64,000 nucleotides of DNA. Source: Isosphaeraceae bacterium EP7. GTDB taxonomy: Bacteria > Planctomycetota > Planctomycetia > Isosphaerales > Isosphaeraceae. The position numbers were made by a program, and so were the translations under genes. Of the stretch, positions 1 to 8,507 are shown in pieces (positions within the stretch are counted from its first letter, which is position 1; each line of letters starts with the position of its first letter). The notes below the pieces were generated by a model. It saw only the letters and a program-made list of their open reading frames with translations, was not told the DNA's origin and ran no database searches. Location of the stretch: assembly GCA_038400315.1 (NCBI GenBank), contig CP151667.1, positions 2,367,174 to 2,431,173 of the forward strand, written 5' to 3'.

Positions 1-381
1 TTCCGCCCGTCGGAAGGCGGCGTGTTCGAGGTGGAGTGGACCGGGGACCTGAAACAACCTCGGCACCGGATGGTCGCGGCCCAAGGCCAGCCGCATCGTG
101 AGCGTCGTGCCCACGAAGTGGCTGTGGATCAGGTCGGGCCGGATTCCGGAAACCAGCTCGCGGGCCCGCCTGCGCAGGGCAGGCCAGCTCCAGGGATCGC
201 GCGTGGGGAAGTCGAACTGCCCGCGGTGAACCGTCACGCCGGCAGCCTCATAGAGCGGGACCAGGGGACCGCCCGACGGCATCGCCGCGTGGACCTCGAC
301 GCCCAGGCGTACCAGCTCGCGCATCTGGCGCAGGGCCCAACCGGCGCCGAGAGATGTCTTGACCAGATGCAGGACTCTCAT
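1..381 (-). CDS. Glycosyltransferase family 4, N-terminal part (cut by window edge)
   Basis: The reading frame starts at an ATG at 381 and runs off the window edge, so only about 127 residues are visible. The protein begins MRVLHLVKTSLGAGWALRQ, the N-terminal beta strand and glycine turn of a GT-B fold glycosyltransferase. It later has the DLIHSHFVGTT segment, which matches the 'D.vHaH' strand of family 4 enzymes. It would transfer a sugar from a nucleotide-sugar donor to the growing polysaccharide at the cytoplasmic face of the membrane. Its ATG overlaps the stop of the upstream family 2 gene by four bases (ATGA), so it is translationally coupled and is the most distal visible gene of the polysaccharide operon. 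Substrate and linkage cannot be read from the sequence. Confidence 0.8.
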   Translation of the reverse strand, partial: MRVLHLVKTSLGAGWALRQMRELVRLGVEVHAAMPSGGPLVPLYEAAGVTVHRGQFDFPTRDPWSWPALRRRARELVSGIRPDLIHSHFVGTTLTMRLALGRDHPVPRLFQVPGPLHLEHAAFRRAE

Positions 382-1349
382 GTGGGACCTCGCGTCGCCA
401 TCGCCATCTGGCCAAGGCATGAGCGTGCGAGGGCCCCGTCCTCTGCGCGATCCACCGGGCCGAAGTGCCGCTCGGCGACGTTGGCCACCTCCGTCAACGC
501 CTGGCCGAAGCCGCTCCGCTCGTCGGCCGTCGGGGTTCGCGACCTCCGCTTGATCAGCCGATACCCCAGGCCGAGCGCGAATCCCGAGCGATAGATTCCT
601 TCTTTGGCCATCACCTTGGCGACGTTGGCCCGGCTCTCGATCGGGAACCGCTCCTTGTGCTTGCGGAAGACTCGCCTGAGCGAACGCAGGCCGCCGACGA
701 TCTTCTCGAGAGTGACCGATTCATGCTCACTGTAGGCGTAGGCAGGGGCGGGGAGAATCGCGTACCGACCTTCCAGGAGCACTCGGATCAGGAAGTCGAC
801 ATCCTCGCCGAGATTGATGGTCGCGTCGTATCCAGCCCGACGCGCCGCCGGCATTCGGATCAGCGATGGCGCATGTGCCAGCGGCGGCTGGGCGAGCCGG
901 CTCATCTCCCCACGGGCAACAGAACTTCGATCGGAGGGCCCGCAGCAGCGGATGCCCACCAACTCGTCTCGCCCGGCGACGATCGCCATGCCCGTGCTCA
1001 CCAGGGCCACATCGGGGGCGGATCGAAGAAAGTCGACCTGCCGGGCCAGCTTGGACGGATAGAACCAATCGTCGGCGTCCAGCATGCCTAGGAACTCGCC
1101 TCGCGCGTGATCGAGGGCCACCTGGCGGGCGAAACCACGCCCTCGATTGCGATCGAGCCGGATGTAGCGGATCCGCGAGTCTCCCGCGTGGGCAATCAAC
1201 TCGCCCGGCCGGTCCGTGGAACCGTCGTCGACCAGGAGGCATTCCCAGTGCTCATAAGTCTGGGCGCGTAGCGATGCCAGGGCCATCGGAAGGGTGCGGG
1301 TTGCGTTGTGGCAGGGCATCGCGATCGACACGAGCGGCTCGAGAGTCAT
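378..1349 (-). CDS. Glycosyltransferase family 2
   Basis: 323 residues, the usual size for a GT-A fold family 2 enzyme. The N-terminus carries VSIAMPCHNATRTL (residues 7-20), the donor-binding strand. The aspartates of VDDGSTD lie at 41-42, and the metal-binding LDADDW motif is at 90-95. There is no membrane segment, so it should act at the cytoplasmic face, adding one sugar to a lipid-linked repeat unit. The ATG overlaps the stop of the upstream Wzy-like gene (ATGA) and its own stop overlaps the next glycosyltransferase. The acceptor and donor are unknown. The family call is secure; the role in exopolysaccharide assembly is inferred from the operon. Confidence 0.9.
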   Translation of the reverse strand: MTLEPLVSIAMPCHNATRTLPMALASLRAQTYEHWECLLVDDGSTDRPGELIAHAGDSRIRYIRLDRNRGRGFARQVALDHARGEFLGMLDADDWFYPSKLARQVDFLRSAPDVALVSTGMAIVAGRDELVGIRCCGPSDRSSVARGEMSRLAQPPLAHAPSLIRMPAARRAGYDATINLGEDVDFLIRVLLEGRYAILPAPAYAYSEHESVTLEKIVGGLRSLRRVFRKHKERFPIESRANVAKVMAKEGIYRSGFALGLGYRLIKRRSRTPTADERSGFGQALTEVANVAERHFGPVDRAEDGALARSCLGQMAMATRGPT

Positions 1350-2605
1350 ACATCCCGACCTTCCGGAGCGAAGATATCTTTGAAATCAGCGTGCCCCGAC
1401 CACACGGGCTCCGGCTGAATCAAGTGACATCCGACGGGCGCGAAGATCAGGAGCAGGGTGAAGATGACCATGCCGCCGTAGAAATATTCCCCGGAAAGGC
1501 CGCCGACGAGCGCGGCGACCAGGGCGGAGCGCGTGGGAACATCCAGACCGAGCCCCCGCGACTGGGCCGATCCGGCCAGAATCCAGAGCCGGAGGAAGAT
1601 GGAGAGGACCAGGAGGCCGCCGATGAGTCCCGTCTCCAGGAACATCTGGAGGAAGAAGTTGTGGCTCCCCGTGGCCCACAAACCGGAGGCCCCGCCACGG
1701 TGGTAGAAGCCTGTCCCGAGCAGGGGCGAACGGGTGAATGCCGACAGCTCGTGGGACCAGGTGCTCAGCCTCGCCCCGTCATCAAATCCGCCCACGCCGG
1801 ACTGATACCAGACCATCGCCTGCTGATCAGGCCAGATGGTCCGATCGAGTTCGACGCGAAACTCGGGGATGAAGACGTACGCGACGCCAGTCAGGACCAC
1901 GGAGCCCGCCATCCCTGCCAGCAGACGCGGGCTTAGCCCCCTCCGGCAGATTAGATAGGCGGCCCCGGCCAGAGCGGCGAGCCACCCTCCTCGACCGCGA
2001 GAGATCAGGAACCCAAGGGTCATCAGGGCGAGCCCGGGGCCAGCCAGTCGACGCCAGAGAGGCGTCCCCAGCCCGACGATCCAGAGCCCCCCGAGATAAC
2101 AGAGGAGCATGGCCATCATGACACTGACGGCGTTCGCGGCCTTGTAGCCGGACGCCGCCTGGCCGGTATGGAACGCGTCATTCGGGTCATGCACCTTCAT
2201 CAAGGCGATCCCGACGACGAGCCCCGATGCCAGCAATGCCCAGGGGTAGTTGCGTCGCGATGATTCGTCGGACAACGCCCCGGCCGCGAGCACGCCGGCG
2301 AAGCCATAAAGCGCGAGCCGGCCAAGCTTCAGGGCACCGTTGAAGATGGCGATGTCATTGCCGTAGCCGTAACGCTCACGGATGAGGAGCGTGGAGAGCG
2401 ACGCCCAGACGATGAATCCGATGAGCAGGGGCGAGAGGCGATGGATGGCCGTCCGACCTCGTCTGCGTCCGGCCAGCGCCGCGAGGATGAGAAACGGCCC
2501 GATGAGGAAGTCGGATAGTTCCAGAATCCCGAATCCTGTCGAACCGCCCAGCCCGAAATTCGGCAGGAACAGGAGGGGCAACCATGCGAGCCAGAGGCAC
2601 CTCAC
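1346..2605 (-). CDS. O-antigen polymerase/ligase-like membrane protein (Wzy/WaaL type)
   Basis: 419 residues, very hydrophobic throughout, with about ten predicted membrane helices starting at LWLAWLPLLFLPNFG. The central region has SRGRGGWLAALAGA, the arginine-rich loop typical of the Wzy_C/O-antigen ligase superfamily. A long periplasmic loop follows (about residues 240-305) with GTGFYHRG and the GSHNFFLQMFLETG segment, the 'G.HN.yL....E.G' signature of this family. It is expected to polymerise or ligate polysaccharide repeats on the periplasmic side. The start is a GTG overlapping the stop of the upstream glycosyltransferase (GTGA), and its stop overlaps the next ATG. A second, broken member of the same superfamily lies at 15.6-19.7 kb, so this copy may be the working polymerase (inference). 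Confidence 0.85.
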   Translation of the reverse strand: MRCLWLAWLPLLFLPNFGLGGSTGFGILELSDFLIGPFLILAALAGRRRGRTAIHRLSPLLIGFIVWASLSTLLIRERYGYGNDIAIFNGALKLGRLALYGFAGVLAAGALSDESSRRNYPWALLASGLVVGIALMKVHDPNDAFHTGQAASGYKAANAVSVMMAMLLCYLGGLWIVGLGTPLWRRLAGPGLALMTLGFLISRGRGGWLAALAGAAYLICRRGLSPRLLAGMAGSVVLTGVAYVFIPEFRVELDRTIWPDQQAMVWYQSGVGGFDDGARLSTWSHELSAFTRSPLLGTGFYHRGGASGLWATGSHNFFLQMFLETGLIGGLLVLSIFLRLWILAGSAQSRGLGLDVPTRSALVAALVGGLSGEYFYGGMVIFTLLLIFAPVGCHLIQPEPVWSGHADFKDIFAPEGRDV

Positions 2606-3495
2606 GCGGGAGCCCCCTCAGCGTAGATTGAGCACGAAGGCGCCCGGCCTCCGGCGCGGAGGCCTTGAAAGGACCCCTTGATGCAGGCGGGCAGCGCACC
2701 TGGCACGCGGTAGTGGCGAGAGTATGAGAGCCCCAGCGCAGCCAGGCGAGCCAGGGCGACCGGGGCATGGAACCATCGCCCATGCCTGCGAATCATGATG
2801 CCTCGATTATGGGACATTGCGTGGACGTAGTCGGCGACACGGTCCACACGGCATCCGCCCCCGGGCGCGGCCAGATGAATCAACCGGGCCCTGCCGTTGA
2901 AATAGACGCGGTACCCGGCGCGACCAGCCCTCAGGCATAGGTCCGTCTCTTCATACAACGCCGCTCCCAGGCCCAGCGCCTCGTCGACGCCACCGGCAGC
3001 CCGAAGGGCCCGACGCCAGGCGGAGAAGTTACCTCCCGGTGCATGATCGGTGTCGCCTTCGCCGCTCGCGGCGAATCCACGCAGAGGAGTCGCAGTCCAG
3101 CGGCGGTAGGCGCCCGTCCGGCAGGCAAGGTCCGTCGGGCCCGCCGGCGTGTCGATCCCGCCCCCGACCAGGCCGACACCCGGCAATTGGAGGGCTCGGA
3201 GGTGCTCCGAGATGAGATCAGGGCCGCAGCGGATGTCGTCGTCGACGAAGAGGATGGCCTCGTGCTTCGCGTGCTGCCAGCCATAGTTGCGGGCGAGCGG
3301 CAGACTTCGGAAGGGGACGCGGTGGTGTGCGATCACGTCTCGGTGTCGCGAGATGAGCTCGGCGAGGTCGTCCCCGACCGCATCCGACTGATCGACGACG
3401 AGGATTTCCAGCGGACGGTGGCGCTGAGCCACCAGGTCCGCCAGGCAGTCATGCAGGAACCCGCCCCGGTTCAGAGTTGGGACGACCACAGTCAT
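2602..3495 (-). CDS. Glycosyltransferase family 2
   Basis: I start this gene at the ATG at 3495, giving 297 residues beginning MTVVVPTLNRGGFLHDC. An in-frame ATG at 3528 would add eleven residues. The open frame runs further upstream to 3900, but that part only shadows the preceding gene. Family 2 signatures are VVDQSD (residues 33-38), the SLPLARNYGW segment (64-73) and the metal-binding FVDDDI (83-88). YEETDLCLRAGRAGY near the C-terminal third is the usual 'ED.dl..R....G' acceptor-side motif. It lies seven bases after the upstream family 4 gene and overlaps the Wzy-like gene downstream. It probably adds one sugar of the repeat unit; donor unknown. Confidence 0.85.
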   Translation of the reverse strand: MTVVVPTLNRGGFLHDCLADLVAQRHRPLEILVVDQSDAVGDDLAELISRHRDVIAHHRVPFRSLPLARNYGWQHAKHEAILFVDDDIRCGPDLISEHLRALQLPGVGLVGGGIDTPAGPTDLACRTGAYRRWTATPLRGFAASGEGDTDHAPGGNFSAWRRALRAAGGVDEALGLGAALYEETDLCLRAGRAGYRVYFNGRARLIHLAAPGGGCRVDRVADYVHAMSHNRGIMIRRHGRWFHAPVALARLAALGLSYSRHYRVPGALPACIKGSFQGLRAGGRAPSCSIYAEGAPA

Positions 3496-3502
3496 TCCAG
3501 GT

Positions 3503-4630
3503 TCAGCCAAGGTCGATTCCTTCCGCATGCAACGTCCGCTGAAGCCGCCCGAGATAGTGTTCCCAGGTCCACTCGCGCTCGACCCGAAGCCTGGCCGCCT
3601 CGCCCGCACGCCGGAACGACTCCGGCCGCTCACCCAACTCCAGCAGGAGATCTGACAGGCCCTGGACGTCATCCGCCTCGATGAGCCATCCTCCGTCCTG
3701 ATGAGCGATCGCGTCAGGGATCCCACCAGTGCTCGTGCCGACGACGGGGGTTCCGCACGCCTGGGCCTCCAGGAAAACCAGGCCAAAACCTTCGACTTCC
3801 TGGAATTCGGGTGTTTCGCGGGTGCAGAGGACGAACAGGTCGGTGGCGCGATAGAGCTCGGGTAGATCTTCCTCCGCAACATAGCCAAGCCATCGGACAA
3901 GATCCGTCACGCCGAGCTCCTCGGTCCTGGCCCGCAGGAGACCTACGTCAGGGCCCCGGCCGGCCACCAGGTAGATGAATCTGTCCCGGAGCGGCGATGG
4001 CATGGCGGCCATGGCCCGGAAGACGGTCTCATGTCCCTTGTATGCCTGGATCCGGGAGACCGAGGAAAGCACCAGACGATCTTCGACGTCAAAGCGAGCC
4101 TTCGCCGCGGCCCGATTTCCCGGACAGAACCTCCGATGATCGACGGCCAGGGGAACTGCCACCGCCCGACTCTTCGGTGCGGACGCCAGAACCAGGCCGA
4201 GAGTGTACTCGCTGTCCGCGAGGACCAGGTCGGCCGAACCGAGCACGAGCCGCTGAAGGCGGCGCCAGATGCCGCGGCGCCAGCGAGCTCGCGGAGGCAT
4301 CAATTCGGAGCCGTGTGCCATGATCACGCGCGGTCGGATCCCCGCGAGAGTCGCGAGAAGTCCCTCCGGATACCAGATCCCGCAGAGGACCGCGGATCGA
4401 TCGGATCGACTCCTCCACAGATGACGCAGCGCCTGCCATTCCCGCCACGGTCGTCGAGAAGTAACCCGGTCCTCAAGAAGAGCGGGGATGCTGCTCCCGC
4501 CCGTCCCCTCGGCGGCCTGACCCAGGATTCTGACGCACGCACCTCGGCGGTCGAGTCCGATGGCGACCTCGGCGCAGAGGCGTGAGATGCCGCCATGAGT
4601 CGGAGGATAGTCGAACGAATGCAGGATCAT
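3503..4630 (-). CDS. Glycosyltransferase family 4
   Basis: The frame is open from 4843, but the protein starts at the ATG at 4630 (MILHSFDYPPTHGGISRL), where the family N-terminus with its GGI acceptor loop begins. This gives 375 residues, a normal family 4 length. The ATG shares one base with the TGA of the upstream gene (TGATG). The C-terminal half carries the donor-binding signature VEGFGLVFLEAQACGTPVV followed by GTSTGGIPDAI, with the two glutamates of the EX7E motif. LSSVSRIQAYKGHETV is the usual linker strand. It is a cytoplasmic GT-B enzyme of the polysaccharide operon; its sugar specificity cannot be told. Confidence 0.9.
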   Translation of the reverse strand: MILHSFDYPPTHGGISRLCAEVAIGLDRRGACVRILGQAAEGTGGSSIPALLEDRVTSRRPWREWQALRHLWRSRSDRSAVLCGIWYPEGLLATLAGIRPRVIMAHGSELMPPRARWRRGIWRRLQRLVLGSADLVLADSEYTLGLVLASAPKSRAVAVPLAVDHRRFCPGNRAAAKARFDVEDRLVLSSVSRIQAYKGHETVFRAMAAMPSPLRDRFIYLVAGRGPDVGLLRARTEELGVTDLVRWLGYVAEEDLPELYRATDLFVLCTRETPEFQEVEGFGLVFLEAQACGTPVVGTSTGGIPDAIAHQDGGWLIEADDVQGLSDLLLELGERPESFRRAGEAARLRVEREWTWEHYLGRLQRTLHAEGIDLG

Positions 4631-6114
4631 CAGACCTCCACCGGCAGACGAGCCTTCGGGCAGGAGACGGGGGCAGCCGCATCGCCTTCCCATAATCCAA
4701 GTTGCACGCGGCCTCCTCCTTGAGCAATGTAAGCCGCAGCGGTATGGCAAGCGGTCACGGGGTCCGAATCTCCGCCTCCGATCAGGTCGTCGAACAGCCT
4801 CGCGAACGTTCTCACCTGCTCGTTGGCCAGGAAGCGATCGCAAGCGGCGGCCGAGGGGATGGGCCTCGCCGTGCGGCCGACGAGGAAATCGGCAAGCTTC
4901 GAGGCGCAGGCCTCGCGGTCACCGTCGAGGAACAAGCCGAGACCGGCGTCACTCAGGCGCGTGCGTGCTTCGCTCGGGTCCGGCAGGATTGAGACGACGG
5001 TCTTACGCATCGCGATGTAGTCGACCAGCTTCGCGTAAAGGCACCACCAGTGGGATCGCCGCGAGCTGATCAGGACTCCTGCCTCGGCACCCTGGAGCAG
5101 CCGGTACAGCTCGCGCTGGGGGACGTGGTCGACGAACTCGACATGAGATTCGAGCCCAAGCCTCCGTACGATGGGCTCAAGCTGCGGCCCGTTCACGTTC
5201 AGTCGACCGACGACGAGTAGCTTTGCCCCCAGCGCACGGACGCCGGGGCGAAGCAATGCCGACGCGAAGATTTCCAGGAATTCCGGGCCATATTCGGACA
5301 AGAACTCGCCGGAGAAGAGCAGGTAGGGAAAGGGCCGGGGACGGGGCTGATCGCCCGCCGGGACCAGATTCTCATCGAGTCCGGTCGGGATGAAGTGGGT
5401 CCGGTCCAGGGCCTCGATCCCGTAGCTATCCGCGAGGATCATCGCGATCGCGGAGGAGGCCACCGTTACCGCATCGGCCCGGAGCACCGCGTCGCGTTCC
5501 AACTGCCGCTGCCGGGCGTAGACGGCCGGATATCGCGAGTGCATGCGGCCGCAATAGGCGTGCGGGTCGCGTAGATCGGCAATCCAGCGGCATCCCTCAC
5601 GTTGCAGTGTCCGGCCGATCTTGTGGCTGGTGAACGGGTCTGCGGAGGTGTAGACGAGAGGGATCTCGTGCCGCCGGATCAGTTGGCGCGCCGCCCTGAC
5701 CGCCGGCCCATACCAGGTCCAATGCGCGTCCGGGGTCTGGACCCACCTTCGCAGGAGGTAATCACGGACGCGTCCGATCCCGCCAGACCGGGAGGTTCCC
5801 CCCTTCGATCCTTCGTACGGGGCCAGGCCACGTTCACTCTTCAGGCCGGCAAAGGTCCGATCACGCCCTCCCAGTGCCATCCGAAGGCCCCGGAGGGAAG
5901 GCTCGATGTAGCGGGCGGTCGTCACCTCGACTTCGGCGGGAAGATCTTCCAGCAACGTCGGATCTTCATTGTAGAGGTAGTTGCGGTCGACGGTGAGCAC
6001 GTATGGCTTCCAGCCGAATTGCGGCAGATATTTCGCCAGCTTGTAGGCGCGGAAGACCGCCGCATGGCTCTGAGGCGCGAAGAACGGGGTGACAATCAGG
6101 ATCGATCGATTCAT
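4630..6114 (-). CDS. Glycosyltransferase (GT-B fold, family 4-like)
   Basis: A GTG at 6123 opens the frame, but the ATG at 6114 is preceded by AGGTGA five bases upstream, so I start there: 494 residues beginning MNRSILIVTPFFAPQSHAA. The N-terminal domain has YRAYKLAKYLP-like and WIADLRDPHAY segments, as in WbuB/WcaI-type glycosyltransferases. The C-terminal domain has LLVVGRLN and the AEAGVLISSRRSHWW region, where the usual EX7E motif is weak. About 30 C-terminal residues beyond the catalytic fold are proline- and glycine-rich and unrecognised. It sits between two other glycosyltransferases with nearly no gap. Family membership is good; the less standard donor site makes the activity less certain. 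Confidence 0.8.
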   Translation of the reverse strand: MNRSILIVTPFFAPQSHAAVFRAYKLAKYLPQFGWKPYVLTVDRNYLYNEDPTLLEDLPAEVEVTTARYIEPSLRGLRMALGGRDRTFAGLKSERGLAPYEGSKGGTSRSGGIGRVRDYLLRRWVQTPDAHWTWYGPAVRAARQLIRRHEIPLVYTSADPFTSHKIGRTLQREGCRWIADLRDPHAYCGRMHSRYPAVYARQRQLERDAVLRADAVTVASSAIAMILADSYGIEALDRTHFIPTGLDENLVPAGDQPRPRPFPYLLFSGEFLSEYGPEFLEIFASALLRPGVRALGAKLLVVGRLNVNGPQLEPIVRRLGLESHVEFVDHVPQRELYRLLQGAEAGVLISSRRSHWWCLYAKLVDYIAMRKTVVSILPDPSEARTRLSDAGLGLFLDGDREACASKLADFLVGRTARPIPSAAACDRFLANEQVRTFARLFDDLIGGGDSDPVTACHTAAAYIAQGGGRVQLGLWEGDAAAPVSCPKARLPVEV

Positions 6115-6123
6115 GATGTTCAC

Positions 6124-7314
6124 CTATGAAGCTCGACGATCGAGTCCATAGAGCCTGTAAAGCCGGTCGACGTAATCGCCGACGGAAAATCTCTCGATCG
6201 CGGCGAGGCGACCCGCTTCGCCCATGGACCGACGCAGGTCGGGCCGCTCGTGCAGGCGAATCATGTGACGGGCCAGTGCCTCGTGGTCGAGTGCCTCGTA
6301 AATCAGGCCCGTCACCCCGTCATCGACTGCCTCTCGAATTCCGCCAGAGTTGGGCACCACGACGGGCAGCCCCACGGCCATCGCCTCGATGCATACGATG
6401 CCGAACGGCTCGAAGGGGGCTGCATGGCAGAATGCGTCGCATGAGGCCAGGATCTCGGGGATATCCGCCCGAGTCCCCAGAAATGGCACAAAACCCGCGA
6501 TCCCAAGCCCTTCGGCGAGCGCCTCGAGTTCCGCCCTCTGCTCACCATCGCCACAGATGACCAGCCCGACATTGCCCCCCATCGATCGCGCGGCCGCGAC
6601 GGCCCGGATGGCGACATCGGTCCGCTTGTTGACTCCTCGGCCCAGTGTGCCCACGGCACCGAAGACGGTCGTGCCGGCCGGAAGGCCGAAGACGATGGGA
6701 GCGGGTCCGCCCTGCCGGGGTTGGAAGCGATCGAGGTCGATGCAACAGTGCATGACCTCCAGACGCGCGAGAGAGATGCCGTGGGTCCTGCGATTCCAGT
6801 CCGCCAGGGCCTCGCTGCAGACGACGATCCGTTCCGCGAAGTGCTGGCCGATCTGATTGGCCACGCGGAACTTCCATGAATTCAGATAGACGTCCCCTTG
6901 TTCGAAGCCGATTCGCCGCGGGACTCCCTCGCGCCAGGCGGCATACAGTCCCAACAGTCGGCTCCAGGTGAGGTGGGCTTCCACCAGGTCGGGCCGGTGT
7001 TCTCGCATCAGATCAGCGAGGATTCGGGACGCGGCGAGGAAGCGACGACGGCCGAGGTGGGGCCTCAGATCGAGGACATCGACCTCGATTCCCATTTCTC
7101 GCAACTGCCCGCCCACCGGACCGTCGCCGAACAGGACGACGACGCGATGATCCACGTCAAACCTCGCCCTCGCCTCGCGAAGCATGCTTACCAGGTGAGT
7201 CTGCGCGCCGCCGACCTGAAGCTCATCGATCAGGTGGAGGATCGCGGGGCGAGCCGTCGCGAGGAGTGGGCCCGAAACTCCCCTCGGGACGAAATGCGGG
7301 GCGAGGTGGATCAT
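6124..7314 (-). CDS. Glycosyltransferase family 4
   Basis: 396 residues. After about 25 leading residues comes ILHLIDELQVGGAQTHLV, the classic family 4 acceptor loop with its double glycine. The C-terminal Rossmann domain has GAVGTLGRGVNKRTDV, VICGDGEQRAELEAL and the donor signature FEPFGIVCIEAMAVGLPVV followed by SGGIREAV. It should be a cytoplasmic retaining sugar transferase for the surface polysaccharide. The ATG overlaps the upstream stop by four bases (ATGA), and the next gene starts ten bases downstream. The linkage formed is unknown. Confidence 0.9.
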   Translation of the reverse strand: MIHLAPHFVPRGVSGPLLATARPAILHLIDELQVGGAQTHLVSMLREARARFDVDHRVVVLFGDGPVGGQLREMGIEVDVLDLRPHLGRRRFLAASRILADLMREHRPDLVEAHLTWSRLLGLYAAWREGVPRRIGFEQGDVYLNSWKFRVANQIGQHFAERIVVCSEALADWNRRTHGISLARLEVMHCCIDLDRFQPRQGGPAPIVFGLPAGTTVFGAVGTLGRGVNKRTDVAIRAVAAARSMGGNVGLVICGDGEQRAELEALAEGLGIAGFVPFLGTRADIPEILASCDAFCHAAPFEPFGIVCIEAMAVGLPVVVPNSGGIREAVDDGVTGLIYEALDHEALARHMIRLHERPDLRRSMGEAGRLAAIERFSVGDYVDRLYRLYGLDRRAS

Positions 7315-8507
7315 CCGAGATTCCTTTCATGAACACGTTTGAGTATCTCGCTCAATCGTCGATTCTGCTCATGGAGGCCGAATCTCCGTCGGACCAGGTC
7401 GCTGCCAGCGGCCCCCAGGCGTTCCCGTAGCCCCGGATCGCGCGCCAGGGAGAGGATCGCAGCCGCCATCGCGGCCTCGTCGCCGGGCTCCACCACGATT
7501 CCCGTCCGGCCGTCCTCGACGGCCTCGGGCACGCCGCCCGAGCGGGTCACGACCACCGGCAGCCGGTGTGCTGACGCCTCCAAGATCGAGCCGCCAAGGC
7601 TCTCCTCCTGTCCTGATGGCGTCTGAACATTGTGCTGGAGGAAGACGTCCGAACGTTTCAGAGCTCGATAGACTTCGGCGAGAGGAAGGCTCCCTTTGAA
7701 CTGAATGCGATCGGTGAGGCCGAGTTCGGCGACCAGGGCCAGACACGTGGGCATCAATTCGCCGTCGCCGATGACCTCCAACGTCGCGCCGGGGATCTCG
7801 GCCGCGATCCGTGAGAAGGCCCTTATGGAATGTACGATGCCCTTGACGGCCGAGAGTCTGGAAACCGTGATGGCCCGAAATTCACGCCCCTCGCCAGCCG
7901 CCGGGGTCTCATCGGGTTGCGGGAGTTCGATGCCGATGTAGTGGACGATCAGCTTTTCTTCCGGGGCGCCCAGGGCGATCAGCCTGTCCCGCAGGAACGC
8001 CGACCCGCACAGGACGAGGGCCGCGCGGTCGCAGGCTAGCAGCAGCCTGCCGAGGTAGTCCTCTCCCAACGAGCGGGCGGAGGTGATGTCCGATCCCCCG
8101 GCGAGGAATACGAGGGGGACGGGCCGATCCAGGCGATCGAGGACGTCGAGCAGTTGTGCGGCGTTCCAGCCGAAGAGGCAATAGATCAGGTCAACCGGAT
8201 CTCTGCGCAGATGGGCAGAGATCCGTCGAATCGCATGCGGAGGAAGCCGACTAGTGGCGGGCCGGTCCCGGTAGAGCCGCCGCAGAAACGCGTGACGGGC
8301 GCGAATGATCGGCCTACGGAATTCCTCGGCGAGGAACAACGAGGGAACCGGAAACTCGTCCAGGCAGGCCCCCCAGCGGGCGATGGCCCGGACATTCGCC
8401 CCCGTCACCCCCATCATCTGATCGTGGAGGAAATGCTCCGTGCGGTAGAAGCACGTCTCGGCATAGAACGCATAGGTCGGGCCCGGATCGGCCCGGAATG
8501 CGGCCAT
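7311..8507 (-). CDS. Glycosyltransferase family 4
   Basis: 398 residues from the ATG at 8507, which shares a base with the upstream TGA (TGATG); a GTG three bases earlier is the alternative. The N-terminal acceptor domain is less standard (YAFYAETCFYRTEHF) and includes IYCLFGWNAAQLL. The C-terminal half is typical family 4: AITVSRLSAVKGIVHSIRAF, VIGDGELMP and the donor motif EESLGGSILEASAHRLPVV followed by SGGVPEAVEDG. The EESLGGSILEA form resembles colanic-acid-type WcaL enzymes (inference). It couples tightly to the flippase upstream and the next glycosyltransferase downstream. Confidence 0.88.
   Translation of the reverse strand: MAAFRADPGPTYAFYAETCFYRTEHFLHDQMMGVTGANVRAIARWGACLDEFPVPSLFLAEEFRRPIIRARHAFLRRLYRDRPATSRLPPHAIRRISAHLRRDPVDLIYCLFGWNAAQLLDVLDRLDRPVPLVFLAGGSDITSARSLGEDYLGRLLLACDRAALVLCGSAFLRDRLIALGAPEEKLIVHYIGIELPQPDETPAAGEGREFRAITVSRLSAVKGIVHSIRAFSRIAAEIPGATLEVIGDGELMPTCLALVAELGLTDRIQFKGSLPLAEVYRALKRSDVFLQHNVQTPSGQEESLGGSILEASAHRLPVVVTRSGGVPEAVEDGRTGIVVEPGDEAAMAAAILSLARDPGLRERLGAAGSDLVRRRFGLHEQNRRLSEILKRVHERNLG

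Noticed and set aside
22-594. Plus-strand frame of 190 codons at the window start
   Set aside because: It lies antisense to two glycosyltransferase frames whose translations carry clear family motifs; its own translation has no recognisable features.
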